Source: an uncultured Actinomycetes bacterium | GTDB taxonomy: Bacteria > Actinomycetota > Thermoleophilia > Solirubrobacterales > Thermoleophilaceae | Reading direction: 5' to 3' | Assembly (NCBI GenBank): GCA_946481495.1 | Contig: CAMLNW010000157.1 | Span: forward strand, 1-6,598 | Length of the DNA: 6,598 bases | Shown: piece after piece, positions 1 to 6,149 of the stretch | Numbering within the stretch: the stretch's first letter is position 1 | How the letters are laid out: every line of letters starts with the position of its first letter | Notes under the pieces: generated by a model | Told to the model about the DNA's origin: nothing | What the model saw: only the letters and a program-made list of their open reading frames with translations | Databases searched by the model: none | Made by a program: the position numbers and the translations under genes

Positions 1-1
1 G

Positions 2-637
2 CGGGGCGTCGGCGGTCACCAGCTCGCGGACGGTCATCCGCTCCAGCTCGAGGGCCCCGGAGATCTGCGCGGAGAACCCGGCATCCAGCGCGCCGACGCC
101 GGCAACGTCAACCGCCTGCCACGCGAGGTCGGCTGGGTTCCTCAGCAGGCGGCGCTCTACGGCAAGCTGACGGTCGCCGAGAACCTGCGTCTGTTCGCGC
201 GGCTCGAGCGAGTCGCGGACCCCGACGCAGCGGTCGCGGAGATGCTCGAGCTGACCGGCCTCGACGAGCGCGCAAACGATCTCGCCGCCGAGCTCTCGGG
301 TGGCAACCGCCAGCGCGTCAACATCGCGATCGGGCTGCTCGGTCGCCAGGGCGTGCTGCTGCTCGACGAGCCGACCGCGGCGCTCGACCCGCGCCAGCGT
401 GAGCGGGTCTGGGAGTTCGTGCTCGACCTTGCCGCGCGTGGGACGACCGTCGTCTACTCGACCCATGACCTGCAGGAGGCGGCGCGCCATGCCGACCGGG
501 TCGTCGTGCTCGCCGACGGCGAGGCGCTGTTCGAGGGCTCGCCGGCGGCGCTCGGCCAGGCGGTCGAGAGCGAGGGTGGCAGCCACAGCGACTTCGAGGA
601 GGCGTTCGTCGCCTTCCTCCGGCACCGGGGCCACTGA
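2..637 (+). CDS. ABC-2 type exporter, ATP-binding subunit (5' truncated)
   Basis: This is the 3' part of the ATPase of an ABC exporter, which hydrolyses ATP in the cytoplasm to drive the permease encoded next door. Visible motifs are a Q-loop (VPQQ, 137-148), the signature LSGGNRQR (293-316), Walker B LLLDEP (356-373, catalytic Glu at 368-370), the D-loop AALDP, and the switch His in STHD (464-466). The DrrA/CcmA-like pattern with LTVAENLRLFARL after the Q-loop fits ABC-2 drug, polysaccharide or lipid exporters. The true start lies before the window. By spacing, Walker A should fall near bases 5-35, but no GxxGxGK[ST] appears there in any forward frame, so roughly the first 100 bases may not belong to this gene. 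The ATG at 242 is internal, because the Q-loop precedes it. The substrate cannot be inferred. The ABC ATPase call is firm; the 5' end is not. Confidence 0.9.
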   Translation, partial: RGVGGHQLADGHPLQLEGPGDLRGEPGIQRADAGNVNRLPREVGWVPQQAALYGKLTVAENLRLFARLERVADPDAAVAEMLELTGLDERANDLAAELSGGNRQRVNIAIGLLGRQGVLLLDEPTAALDPRQRERVWEFVLDLAARGTTVVYSTHDLQEAARHADRVVVLADGEALFEGSPAALGQAVESEGGSHSDFEEAFVAFLRHRGH

Positions 638-643
638 CGAGCT

Positions 644-2017
644 GTGCGCTGGCTGCTGCTCAAAGATCTGCGCATCCTGCGCCGCTCGCCGGGACTGGTC
701 GCGCTGCTGATCCTCTACCCGGTCGTGCTGTCGGTGCTGATCGGCTTCGCCATCTCGGCCGGTCCCGACAAGCCGAAGGTCGCGTTCGTCAGCCTCGTTC
801 AACCGGGCGAGACCGCCGTCGAGGTCGGCGGCCAGCAAGTCGACCTGGAGCGCTACCAGGGGCCGCTGTTCGAGTCGATCGACCGCGTGCCGGTCGACTG
901 CGAGGGCAAGACGGCACTGCAGTGCGAGCAGGCGGCGATCGACAAGGTCGAGTCCGGCGAGGCGCTGGCGGCGATCATCGTCCCGGAGGACTTCGCGACC
1001 AGGCTCGGCGGGCTGCAGACGCTCGCGCTCTCCGGCCCGCCGACGATCAAGGTCGTCTACAACGCCGACGACCCGGTCAAGGCGGCCTATGTCGAGGACA
1101 CCCTCCGGGCGCGGTTGAGCGAGGCGAACCTGGCGCTGTCATCGCGCTTCACGGAGGCTGGCCTGTCGTATCTCGACCGGGTCGTCGACGGCGGAACGAT
1201 CGGTGCGCCCGGGACGGACGGGATCGAGATCCTCGGGCTGCGCAACGCCGAGCGGATCGTCGAGCGGGTGCGGTCGAGCGCGACGCCGGCGCAGCGCACC
1301 GAGCTCGACCGCGTGATCGAGTTCTCACGTCTCGCGCGTGAGAACCTCGGCTTCTCGGAGCCGCTGGTGCGCTCGCTGCGCGAGCCGATCCGCGTCGAGC
1401 AGGTCGCGCTCGACGGTGGCAAGACCTCGTTGAGCGCGTTCGCGGTCGCGCTGGCCGTCGCCGTGTCGCTGATGTTCGTCACGGTGCTGCTCGCTGCCGG
1501 GGCGTTGGCCTTGGAGCGAGAGGAGAACGCCTTCGCGCGGCTCGTGCGCGGCCTCGTATCGCAGACGGGTCTGCTGGTGGAGAAGGCTGGGCTCGCCGCG
1601 GTCTGCTCACTCGTCATCTGCCTCGCGATGCTCGCCGGCCTTGGTCTGTTCGTCGATCTCGACTGGGCGCGGCTGCCGCTGTGGGTCGTCGCGCTCGCGG
1701 CGTCCGCCCTGTCGTTCGGAGCCCTCGGCGTGGCCGTCGGCGCCGTCACGCGCGAGGTCCGCGCCGCCTCGCTGCTCTGCGTGATGCTCTCGCTCCCGCT
1801 CGCCTTCCTCGCGCTCGTCCCATCCGGCTCGGTCGAGCCCGCGGTCTATGACGCCGCGCGTGCCATCTCTGCCCTGTTCCCCTTCCGCTCGACCCTCGAC
1901 GCCCTCGACGCTGCGCTCAACGACTCCGGTGGACTTGCCGCTCCGCTCGCCCACCTGGCCGCGCTCGCGGTCGTGTTCGGGGCGCTCGCTCGACTTGCCC
2001 TCCGCCGCTTCGCCTGA
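644..2017 (+). CDS. ABC-2 type exporter, permease subunit
   Basis: This 457-residue integral membrane protein is very likely the channel partner of the ATPase immediately upstream. It has one membrane segment near the N-terminus (about 17-38), a large outer domain (about 40-260), then five more hydrophobic segments (about 263-289, 313-337, 345-367, 373-393, 431-450). This is the usual ABC-2 permease plan with a long first extracytoplasmic loop. PEDFATRLGG (114-123) matches the IPEDF-type motif of that loop. EREENAFARLVRGL (291-304) sits where these permeases contact the ATPase. Two cysteines (C86, C94) in the outer domain could form a disulfide. The GTG start is forced: the ATPase stop is in the same frame and only two codons (638-643) precede GTG 644. 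There is no good Shine-Dalgarno, so translation is probably coupled. Substrate unknown. Confidence 0.87.
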   Translation: MRWLLLKDLRILRRSPGLVALLILYPVVLSVLIGFAISAGPDKPKVAFVSLVQPGETAVEVGGQQVDLERYQGPLFESIDRVPVDCEGKTALQCEQAAIDKVESGEALAAIIVPEDFATRLGGLQTLALSGPPTIKVVYNADDPVKAAYVEDTLRARLSEANLALSSRFTEAGLSYLDRVVDGGTIGAPGTDGIEILGLRNAERIVERVRSSATPAQRTELDRVIEFSRLARENLGFSEPLVRSLREPIRVEQVALDGGKTSLSAFAVALAVAVSLMFVTVLLAAGALALEREENAFARLVRGLVSQTGLLVEKAGLAAVCSLVICLAMLAGLGLFVDLDWARLPLWVVALAASALSFGALGVAVGAVTREVRAASLLCVMLSLPLAFLALVPSGSVEPAVYDAARAISALFPFRSTLDALDAALNDSGGLAAPLAHLAALAVVFGALARLALRRFA

Positions 2018-2029
2018 GTCGCGCGCCGC

Positions 2030-2081
2030 CGATCTTCTTGCACGATTGTGGGGTCCTGACCCGTACAACCGTGGAAGATCG
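2030..2081. repeat. Long imperfect inverted repeat / hairpin between permease and oxidoreductase genes
   Basis: The outer arms CGATCTTC (2030-2037) and GAAGATCG (2074-2081) are perfect. Inside them pair CACG/CGTG (2041-2044, 2070-2073), TTGT/ACAA (2046-2049, 2065-2068) and GGGT/ACCC (2051-2054, 2059-2062) around a CCTG loop. That is about 20 pairs with a 3-base bulge, one mismatch and a small internal loop. It starts 13 bases after the permease stop and ends just before the presumed -35 region of the next gene. It could be the 3' terminator of the ABC operon, though it has no T-run, or a protein-binding site controlling the oxidoreductase gene. The pairing is seen directly; the role is inferred. 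Confidence 0.7.
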
Positions 2082-2104
2082 CTCGAAGCCGCCCAACCCA
2101 CGGT

Positions 2105-2110
2105 TAGGAT
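2105..2110 (+). promoter_or_regulatory. -10-like box, leaderless promoter of the oxidoreductase gene
   Basis: TAGGAT fits the TAnnnT consensus of a sigma-70 type -10 element and ends 6 bases before the GTG at 2117. Transcription would then begin at or next to the start codon. No Shine-Dalgarno is present between 2100 and 2117 and no clear TTGACA-like -35 is seen at the right distance. Two other genes in this window have the same arrangement, which raises confidence. Confidence 0.55.
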
Positions 2111-2116
2111 CGCGCC

Positions 2117-3649
2117 GTGGCCGCCATCGACCGCCGTCGCTTTCTCGCCAGCTCGGCTGCTGGCGTGGCGGCCGCGGCGTTGCCCCTGGATGCGCTCGCG
2201 ACAGCGTCTGACCTGCTGACCGGCGAGTCCGCGATTTCCAATCGCGCGCTGCGAGCCCTGCGGTCGGCGGTCGACGGACCTGTGCTGACTCGGGGGAGCC
2301 GCGGCTACGGCACCGCGCGCCTGGTCTACAACGAGCGCTTCGACGGTCTGCGTCCGAACGCGGTCGTCGAGCCGCTGAACGCCCAGGACGTCGCGGCGGT
2401 CGTGCGCTGGGCGCAGCGCTACGACGTCCGGATCGTTGCCAAGGGCGGCGGTCATTCCTACGCCGGCTACTCGACGCTCTCGAATGGGGTGGTCGTCGAC
2501 CTGCGTCGGATCGCCGGCGTCTCGCCGAAGCAGGCCAACACCCGCGTGAACGTGGGCGCGGGAGCACAGCTGATCGACGTCTACGCCGGCCTCGCCCGCC
2601 GCGGCGTCACGGTGCCCGCCGGCTCGTGCCCGTCGGTCGGCGTCGGCGGCCATGCGCTCGGCGGCGGGATGGGTCTCGCCGGTCGTCGCTTCGGCCTGCT
2701 GTCGGACAACATGACCGCGCTGACGATCGTCACCGCGGACGGCCAGGTCCGCCGCGTCGATCGCGACACCAACCCGGGCCTCTTCTGGGCTTGCCGCGGT
2801 GGTGGGGGAGGCAACTTCGGCATCGTCACCGGCTTCCAGTTCAAGACCCACCGCGCTCGCAGCGCAAGCTGGTTCAACATCGCCTGGCCTTGGTCCTCGG
2901 CGAGCGAGGCGCTCGACGCATGGCAGCGGCTGCTGCCCAGCGCGACCGACGAGCTGACCGCGATCTTCCACCTGACTACGAACGCCGACGGTCCGCCGAG
3001 CGTCAGCTGCGACGGCCAGTTCTTCGGCTCCGAGAGCCAGCTGCGCGCCACGATCCGTCCGCTGCTCGAGCACGGCGCCCAGCTGTCGATCGGCACCGAG
3101 GCCTACCTGCCGCTGATGCTGCGCTGGGCCGGCTGCCTCGGCGATCCGCTGCGCTCCTGCCACACCCGCCACACGACCAGCGGCGGCACACTTCCGCGGG
3201 CAGCCTTCTATGCCAAGTCCGACTACGTCGACAAGCCGCTGTCGAGCGCCGGCCGTCGTACGATGGTCGACTGGATCGACCGCCGCAACGCCAACCCCGC
3301 GCTCGGCTCCGGCGCCCTGCTGCTCGACTCCTACGGCGGCGCGCTCAACCGCCCCAAGCCCGGCGCCACCGCCTTCGTCCACCGCGACGAGCTCTTCTGC
3401 ATCCAGTACGGCGCTTACTTCGAGGGCGCCACCGCCCAGCGCGCCAGCCGCTCCTGGATCCGCGGCGCCCACCAGGCGATGCGTCCCTACGTCTCCGGTC
3501 AGGCCTACCAGAACTACATCGACCCGGCCCTACCCAACTGGAAGCGCGCCTACTACGCCACCAACCTCCCTCGCCTCCGCCAGGTCAAGCAGACCTACGA
3601 CCCAGACTTCTTCTTCCGCTTCCCCCAGGCCATCCCGCCAGCCGGCTAA
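2117..3649 (+). CDS. Tat-exported FAD-dependent oxidoreductase (FAD_binding_4 + BBE domains)
   Basis: A 510-residue secreted flavoenzyme of the berberine-bridge/oligosaccharide-oxidase type. The N-terminus carries a twin-arginine signal (DRRRFLA, residues 5-11) followed by an Ala-rich segment, with possible cleavage near residue 28-30, so the protein should fold with its cofactor before export. The FAD_binding_4 domain spans about 80-246. GGGHSY (110-115) holds His113 and GSCPSVGVGGHALGGGMG (169-186) holds Cys171; these correspond to the His and Cys that attach FAD covalently in the family. A C-terminal BBE segment (about 463-508) carries NYID and the ending YDPDFFFRFPQAIP. Family members oxidise sugars, alcohols or alkaloids using O2; the substrate here cannot be told. 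GTG 2117 is preferred because it directly precedes the Tat motif and follows a -10 box. It does not obviously belong to the ABC operon, since a hairpin and its own promoter intervene. Confidence 0.9.
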   Translation: MAAIDRRRFLASSAAGVAAAALPLDALATASDLLTGESAISNRALRALRSAVDGPVLTRGSRGYGTARLVYNERFDGLRPNAVVEPLNAQDVAAVVRWAQRYDVRIVAKGGGHSYAGYSTLSNGVVVDLRRIAGVSPKQANTRVNVGAGAQLIDVYAGLARRGVTVPAGSCPSVGVGGHALGGGMGLAGRRFGLLSDNMTALTIVTADGQVRRVDRDTNPGLFWACRGGGGGNFGIVTGFQFKTHRARSASWFNIAWPWSSASEALDAWQRLLPSATDELTAIFHLTTNADGPPSVSCDGQFFGSESQLRATIRPLLEHGAQLSIGTEAYLPLMLRWAGCLGDPLRSCHTRHTTSGGTLPRAAFYAKSDYVDKPLSSAGRRTMVDWIDRRNANPALGSGALLLDSYGGALNRPKPGATAFVHRDELFCIQYGAYFEGATAQRASRSWIRGAHQAMRPYVSGQAYQNYIDPALPNWKRAYYATNLPRLRQVKQTYDPDFFFRFPQAIPPAG

Positions 3650-3664
3650 TGGCTGCACGATCTC

Positions 3665-3719
3665 GTCACGGGATCGTTACTAGCGTGACACCGCTGTAGC
3701 GGCGCTAGGACGAGAGTCC
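3665..3719 (+). repeat. Cluster of overlapping short hairpins downstream of the oxidoreductase gene
   Basis: Several short inverted repeats overlap here: GTCACG/CGTGAC (3665-3670, 3684-3689), CTAGCG/CGCTAG (3680-3685, 3703-3708) enclosing CCGCT/AGCGG (3691-3695, 3698-3702), and GGAC-GAGA-GTCC (3708-3719), a 4-bp stem closed by a GNRA-type tetraloop. The first two share bases and exclude each other. They could be a loose terminator for the oxidoreductase mRNA or the start of a structured leader for the small ORF at 3824. Individually each stem is short, so chance pairing in GC-rich DNA is possible. Confidence 0.4.
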
Positions 3720-3813
3720 AAGACGGTCTGGTCAAGCCTCTGAGTCTTCCAGCTTGCGGTTCCGGGACCGAGCCGCGGTTCTGGGGGAAGTGGCCCTCTA
3801 AACAGGTCGCATA

Positions 3814-3818
3814 GGAGG
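3814..3818 (+). promoter_or_regulatory. Strong Shine-Dalgarno of the 24-residue peptide ORF
   Basis: AGGAGGT (3813-3819) is close to perfect anti-SD complementarity and sits 5 bases from ATG 3824, near-ideal spacing. It is the best Shine-Dalgarno in the window. A CCTCT at 3795-3799 could pair with GGAGG (3814-3818) across a 14-base loop and hide the site. Confidence 0.7.
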
Positions 3819-3823
3819 TAGCG

Positions 3824-3898
3824 ATGATCGAAGCCGTGACTTTGATCCTTGCGGTGATCGTGCTGCTCTCGGTTGTCGAACCGAGACGCGGTCAGTAG
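3824..3898 (+). CDS. Tiny hydrophobic (single-pass membrane) peptide, unrecognised
   Basis: This ORF encodes 24 residues: an acidic N-terminus (MIEA), a run of Leu/Ile/Val/Ala at about residues 5-18 long enough for a short membrane helix, and a polar, basic tail EPRRGQ. The tail suggests a cytoplasmic C-terminus. The near-perfect Shine-Dalgarno is the main reason to call it translated. I do not recognise the family. Its size and build recall small membrane subunits such as KdpF, or type I toxins, but the sequence lacks a convincing match and no kdpA-like gene follows. The first eight codons overlap a hairpin-forming repeat that recurs at 3997-4018, where the same reading frame continues as I-E-A-A-T-L-I but without a start codon, and stops after four more codons. 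It stands alone in a 400-base region between the oxidoreductase gene and the convergent deformylase gene. Function unknown. Confidence 0.5.
   Translation: MIEAVTLILAVIVLLSVVEPRRGQ
3827..3848. repeat. Hairpin-forming direct repeat, copy 1
   Basis: This 22-base unit matches 3997-4018 at 21 of 22 positions. With the flanking G at 3826 it folds as GATCGAAG / CTTTGATC (3826-3833, 3840-3847) with one G-T pair around the loop CCGTGA. It overlaps the start of the small peptide ORF. Confidence 0.75.
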
Positions 3899-3925
3899 CC
3901 AGCCGCTCTGTCCCGGCGGGCGTCG

Positions 3926-3946
3926 GTCCCGATTGCTCGTCGGGAC
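3926..3946. repeat. Hairpin downstream of the small peptide ORF
   Basis: GTCCCGA (3926-3932) and TCGGGAC (3940-3946) form a perfect 7-bp stem with a 7-base loop, 27 bases after the peptide stop codon. It may terminate or stabilise the small-ORF transcript, together with the stronger hairpin that follows. There is no T-run. Confidence 0.5.
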
Positions 3947-3958
3947 ACCTAGAAATGC

Positions 3959-3984
3959 GAGAGGCCCGGTCTCCCGGGCCTCTC
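3959..3984. terminator. Terminator-like hairpin between convergent genes
   Basis: GAGAGGCCCGG (3959-3969) pairs perfectly with CCGGGCCTCTC (3974-3984): an 11-bp GC-rich stem closed by the tetraloop TCTC. It lies between the plus-strand small ORF and the 3' end of the minus-strand deformylase gene, so it could serve both. A true U-tract is absent on either strand; the minus strand has only GCATTTCT after the stem. Hairpins without a U-tract are common at 3' ends in actinobacteria, so I read this as a bidirectional terminator. Confidence 0.7.
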
Positions 3985-3996
3985 GAAAGCTGCGAC

Positions 3997-4018
3997 ATCG
4001 AAGCCGCGACTTTGATCC
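3997..4018. repeat. Hairpin-forming direct repeat, copy 2
   Basis: This is the second copy of the unit at 3827-3848. The only change within the 22 bases is T to C in the loop (CCGCGA instead of CCGTGA); the stem ATCGAAG / CTTTGAT (3997-4003, 4010-4016), including its G-T pair, is unchanged. It lies between the terminator hairpin and the deformylase stop codon. Confidence 0.75.
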
Positions 4019-4050
4019 AAGATCGATTGTAGACGGCTCGCAGCAGTCGA

Positions 4051-4575
4051 CTACTTGTAGTTCTTGCGCTCGAAGACGTCGCGGGTGAGGGAGTCGACGC
4101 GGTCGAGAAAGAGGATGCCGTCGAGGTGGTCGATCTCGTGGAGTAGGCAACGGGCCTCGAAGGCGTCGGTCTCGATGCGGCGGGGGGTGGCGGTCAGGCC
4201 GTCGTCGGTGAGCTCGAGCGCGGCGGCCTCGACGGCGATCGAGGTGGCGCGGCGGACATTGGCGGTGAGGTGGGGGATGCTCAGGCAGCCCTCGCGGCCG
4301 ACCTCGGCACCGTCCTCGGCGACTACGCGCGGGTTGGCGAGCAGCAGCAGGCCGCTCTCGGTCTCGGCCTTCTTGTGGCCGGTCACGTCGACCACGACGA
4401 TCCGGGTCATGTCGCCCAGCTGGGTGGCCGCGAGGCCGACGCAATGACCGAAGTCGACCATCGTGTCGAGCAGGTCGCGCGCCGCCCGCTCGGTCTCGGG
4501 CGAGTCGAGCGCCGCCGCCTCGGCGACGGCCTTCAGCGCCGGGTGCGGGTAGTGCAGGACCTCGCGGACCGCCAT
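4051..4575 (-). CDS. def: Peptide deformylase
   Basis: A 174-residue metalloenzyme that removes the formyl group from the N-terminal Met of nascent proteins. All three family motifs are present: motif 1 CVGLAATQ (45-52), motif 2 EGCLS (95-99), and motif 3 HEIDH (146-150). Cys97, His146 and His150 would bind the metal, and Glu147 is the catalytic residue. Motif 1 departs from GxGxAAxQ because the first Gly is Cys45, and the residues after motif 2 (IPHLTANVRRA) differ from the usual FPG-type loop, so this is a divergent or secondary deformylase. The length is normal for the family. ATG 4575 follows the upstream stop by 12 bases, with only a weak purine-rich GGCGGAAAG before it, so it is likely co-transcribed with, and perhaps coupled to, the ACT protein. 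The usual neighbour fmt is not seen in the window. Confidence 0.93.
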   Translation of the reverse strand: MAVREVLHYPHPALKAVAEAAALDSPETERAARDLLDTMVDFGHCVGLAATQLGDMTRIVVVDVTGHKKAETESGLLLLANPRVVAEDGAEVGREGCLSIPHLTANVRRATSIAVEAAALELTDDGLTATPRRIETDAFEARCLLHEIDHLDGILFLDRVDSLTRDVFERKNYK

Positions 4576-4587
4576 GCGCTTTCCGCC

Positions 4588-5127
4588 CTACAGCTCGTCG
4601 CTGGCGAGCTCGCGCAGGCTGACCTCGACGACCTCGCTCGCCGCGATCTCGGCCAGCGCACGGTCGACGTCCGCGGGATCGACGTCGTCAGGCACGGCGA
4701 CCTCGATCAGCAGGGCATACAGCGACGGCTGACCGTCGCCCTCGACCAGGCGCGTCTCGAGGTCGGTGATGTTCACGCGGTGCTCGGCGAGGACGCGGGT
4801 GGCGTGGTGGACGATCCCGGGATGGTCGACGCCGTAGATGCTGAGCACGTGCGTCGCGGCGGGCGTGGCCTCGGCGAGTGGCTCGACGGCGCTCAGGGCC
4901 AGTGCCTCCAAGCCGAGATCGGCCGCGACCTCGTCGAGGTCCGCGGCCAGCGACTTGCGATCGGCGTCGCCGGGCAGCCCGAGGATCAGCGTCATCGCGA
5001 AATGACCGCGGAGGATCGACATCCGCGAGTCCTCGACGTTGACGCCGTGGCGCAGTAGCACCGCGGTCGTCGCGGCGACGATGCCCGGTCGATCCCTCCC
5101 GACGGCTGACAGCGCAAGCTGAGGCAT
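4588..5127 (-). CDS. Two-ACT-domain regulatory protein (GcvR-like)
   Basis: This 179-residue protein is built of two ACT domains, about 3-75 and 92-172. Each begins with the ligand-loop pattern G-x-D-x-P-G-I-V: GRDRPGIV at 10-17 and GVDHPGIV at 99-106. ACT pairs of this kind bind small amino acids, and GcvR-type proteins modulate glycine cleavage gene expression; similar ACT domains also occur at the N-terminus of formyl-THF deformylase. No catalytic domain is attached, so a sensory or adaptor role is likely, but the ligand is unknown. A GTG at 5145 would add six residues. I prefer ATG 5127 because TATCCT lies 6 bases upstream of it, giving a leaderless start, and because the GTG has no Shine-Dalgarno and the added residues look non-domain. 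It is the first gene of an operon with the deformylase, divergent from hemB. Confidence 0.82.
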   Translation of the reverse strand: MPQLALSAVGRDRPGIVAATTAVLLRHGVNVEDSRMSILRGHFAMTLILGLPGDADRKSLAADLDEVAADLGLEALALSAVEPLAEATPAATHVLSIYGVDHPGIVHHATRVLAEHRVNITDLETRLVEGDGQPSLYALLIEVAVPDDVDPADVDRALAEIAASEVVEVSLRELASDEL

Positions 5128-5133
5128 GCGGCG

Positions 5134-5139
5134 AGGATA
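5134..5139 (-). promoter_or_regulatory. -10-like box, leaderless promoter of the ACT-protein/deformylase operon
   Basis: On the minus strand this reads TATCCT, followed by six bases (CGCCGC) and then ATG at 5127. The spacing places the transcript start at the start codon. It directly abuts the palindrome at 5140-5157. No recognisable -35 is seen. Confidence 0.5.
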
Positions 5140-5157
5140 CGTCACGCCGGCGCGACG
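5140..5157. promoter_or_regulatory. 18-base palindrome, candidate operator between divergent promoters
   Basis: CGTCACGCCGGCGCGACG is an inverted repeat with 8 of 9 half-site positions matching; only A5144/C5153 fails. It fills the space between the two -10 boxes, touching the minus-strand box and ending 4 bases before the plus-strand box. A protein bound here would cover the -35 zone of both promoters. The palindrome is seen directly; operator function is inferred, and GC-rich palindromes do arise by chance. Confidence 0.5.
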
Positions 5158-5161
5158 CCCC

Positions 5162-5167
5162 TAGACT
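5162..5167 (+). promoter_or_regulatory. -10-like box, leaderless promoter of hemB
   Basis: TAGACT (TAnnnT) ends 7 bases before ATG 5175, and there is no Shine-Dalgarno. The arrangement is the same as at 2105 and 5134. No clear -35 element is present upstream. Confidence 0.55.
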
Positions 5168-5174
5168 GGTCGCG

Positions 5175-6136
<962 letters not shown>

Positions 6137-6149
<13 letters not shown>

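Noticed and set aside
2038..2068. TTGCAC ... GTACAA as -35/-10 promoter pair
   Set aside because: The spacer is 19 bases and the -10 match is poor; these bases are better explained by the long palindrome, and TAGGAT at 2105 is a better candidate.
1607..3472. 621-codon open frame on the minus strand
   Set aside because: It lies antisense to the permease and flavoenzyme genes, is low-complexity (Ala, Gly, Arg, Asp rich) and has no recognisable motif. Long antisense frames are expected in GC-rich coding DNA.
2626..3699. 357-codon plus-strand frame inside the flavoenzyme gene
   Set aside because: The translation is mostly Arg/Pro/Ala, and the alternative frame carries conserved FAD and BBE motifs.
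3824..3898. Small ORF as KdpF
   Set aside because: Size and hydrophobicity fit, but the usual C-terminal PE[RK]F-type ending is not convincing and no kdpA follows, so no name is given.
3680..4444. 254-codon minus-strand frame covering the 3650-4050 gap
   Set aside because: It is mostly an out-of-frame reading of the deformylase gene, with a Pro/Arg-rich translation and no start signal.
4270..5058. 262-codon plus-strand frame opposite deformylase and ACT genes
   Set aside because: It is antisense to two genes with clear motifs, and there is no ribosome site or promoter.
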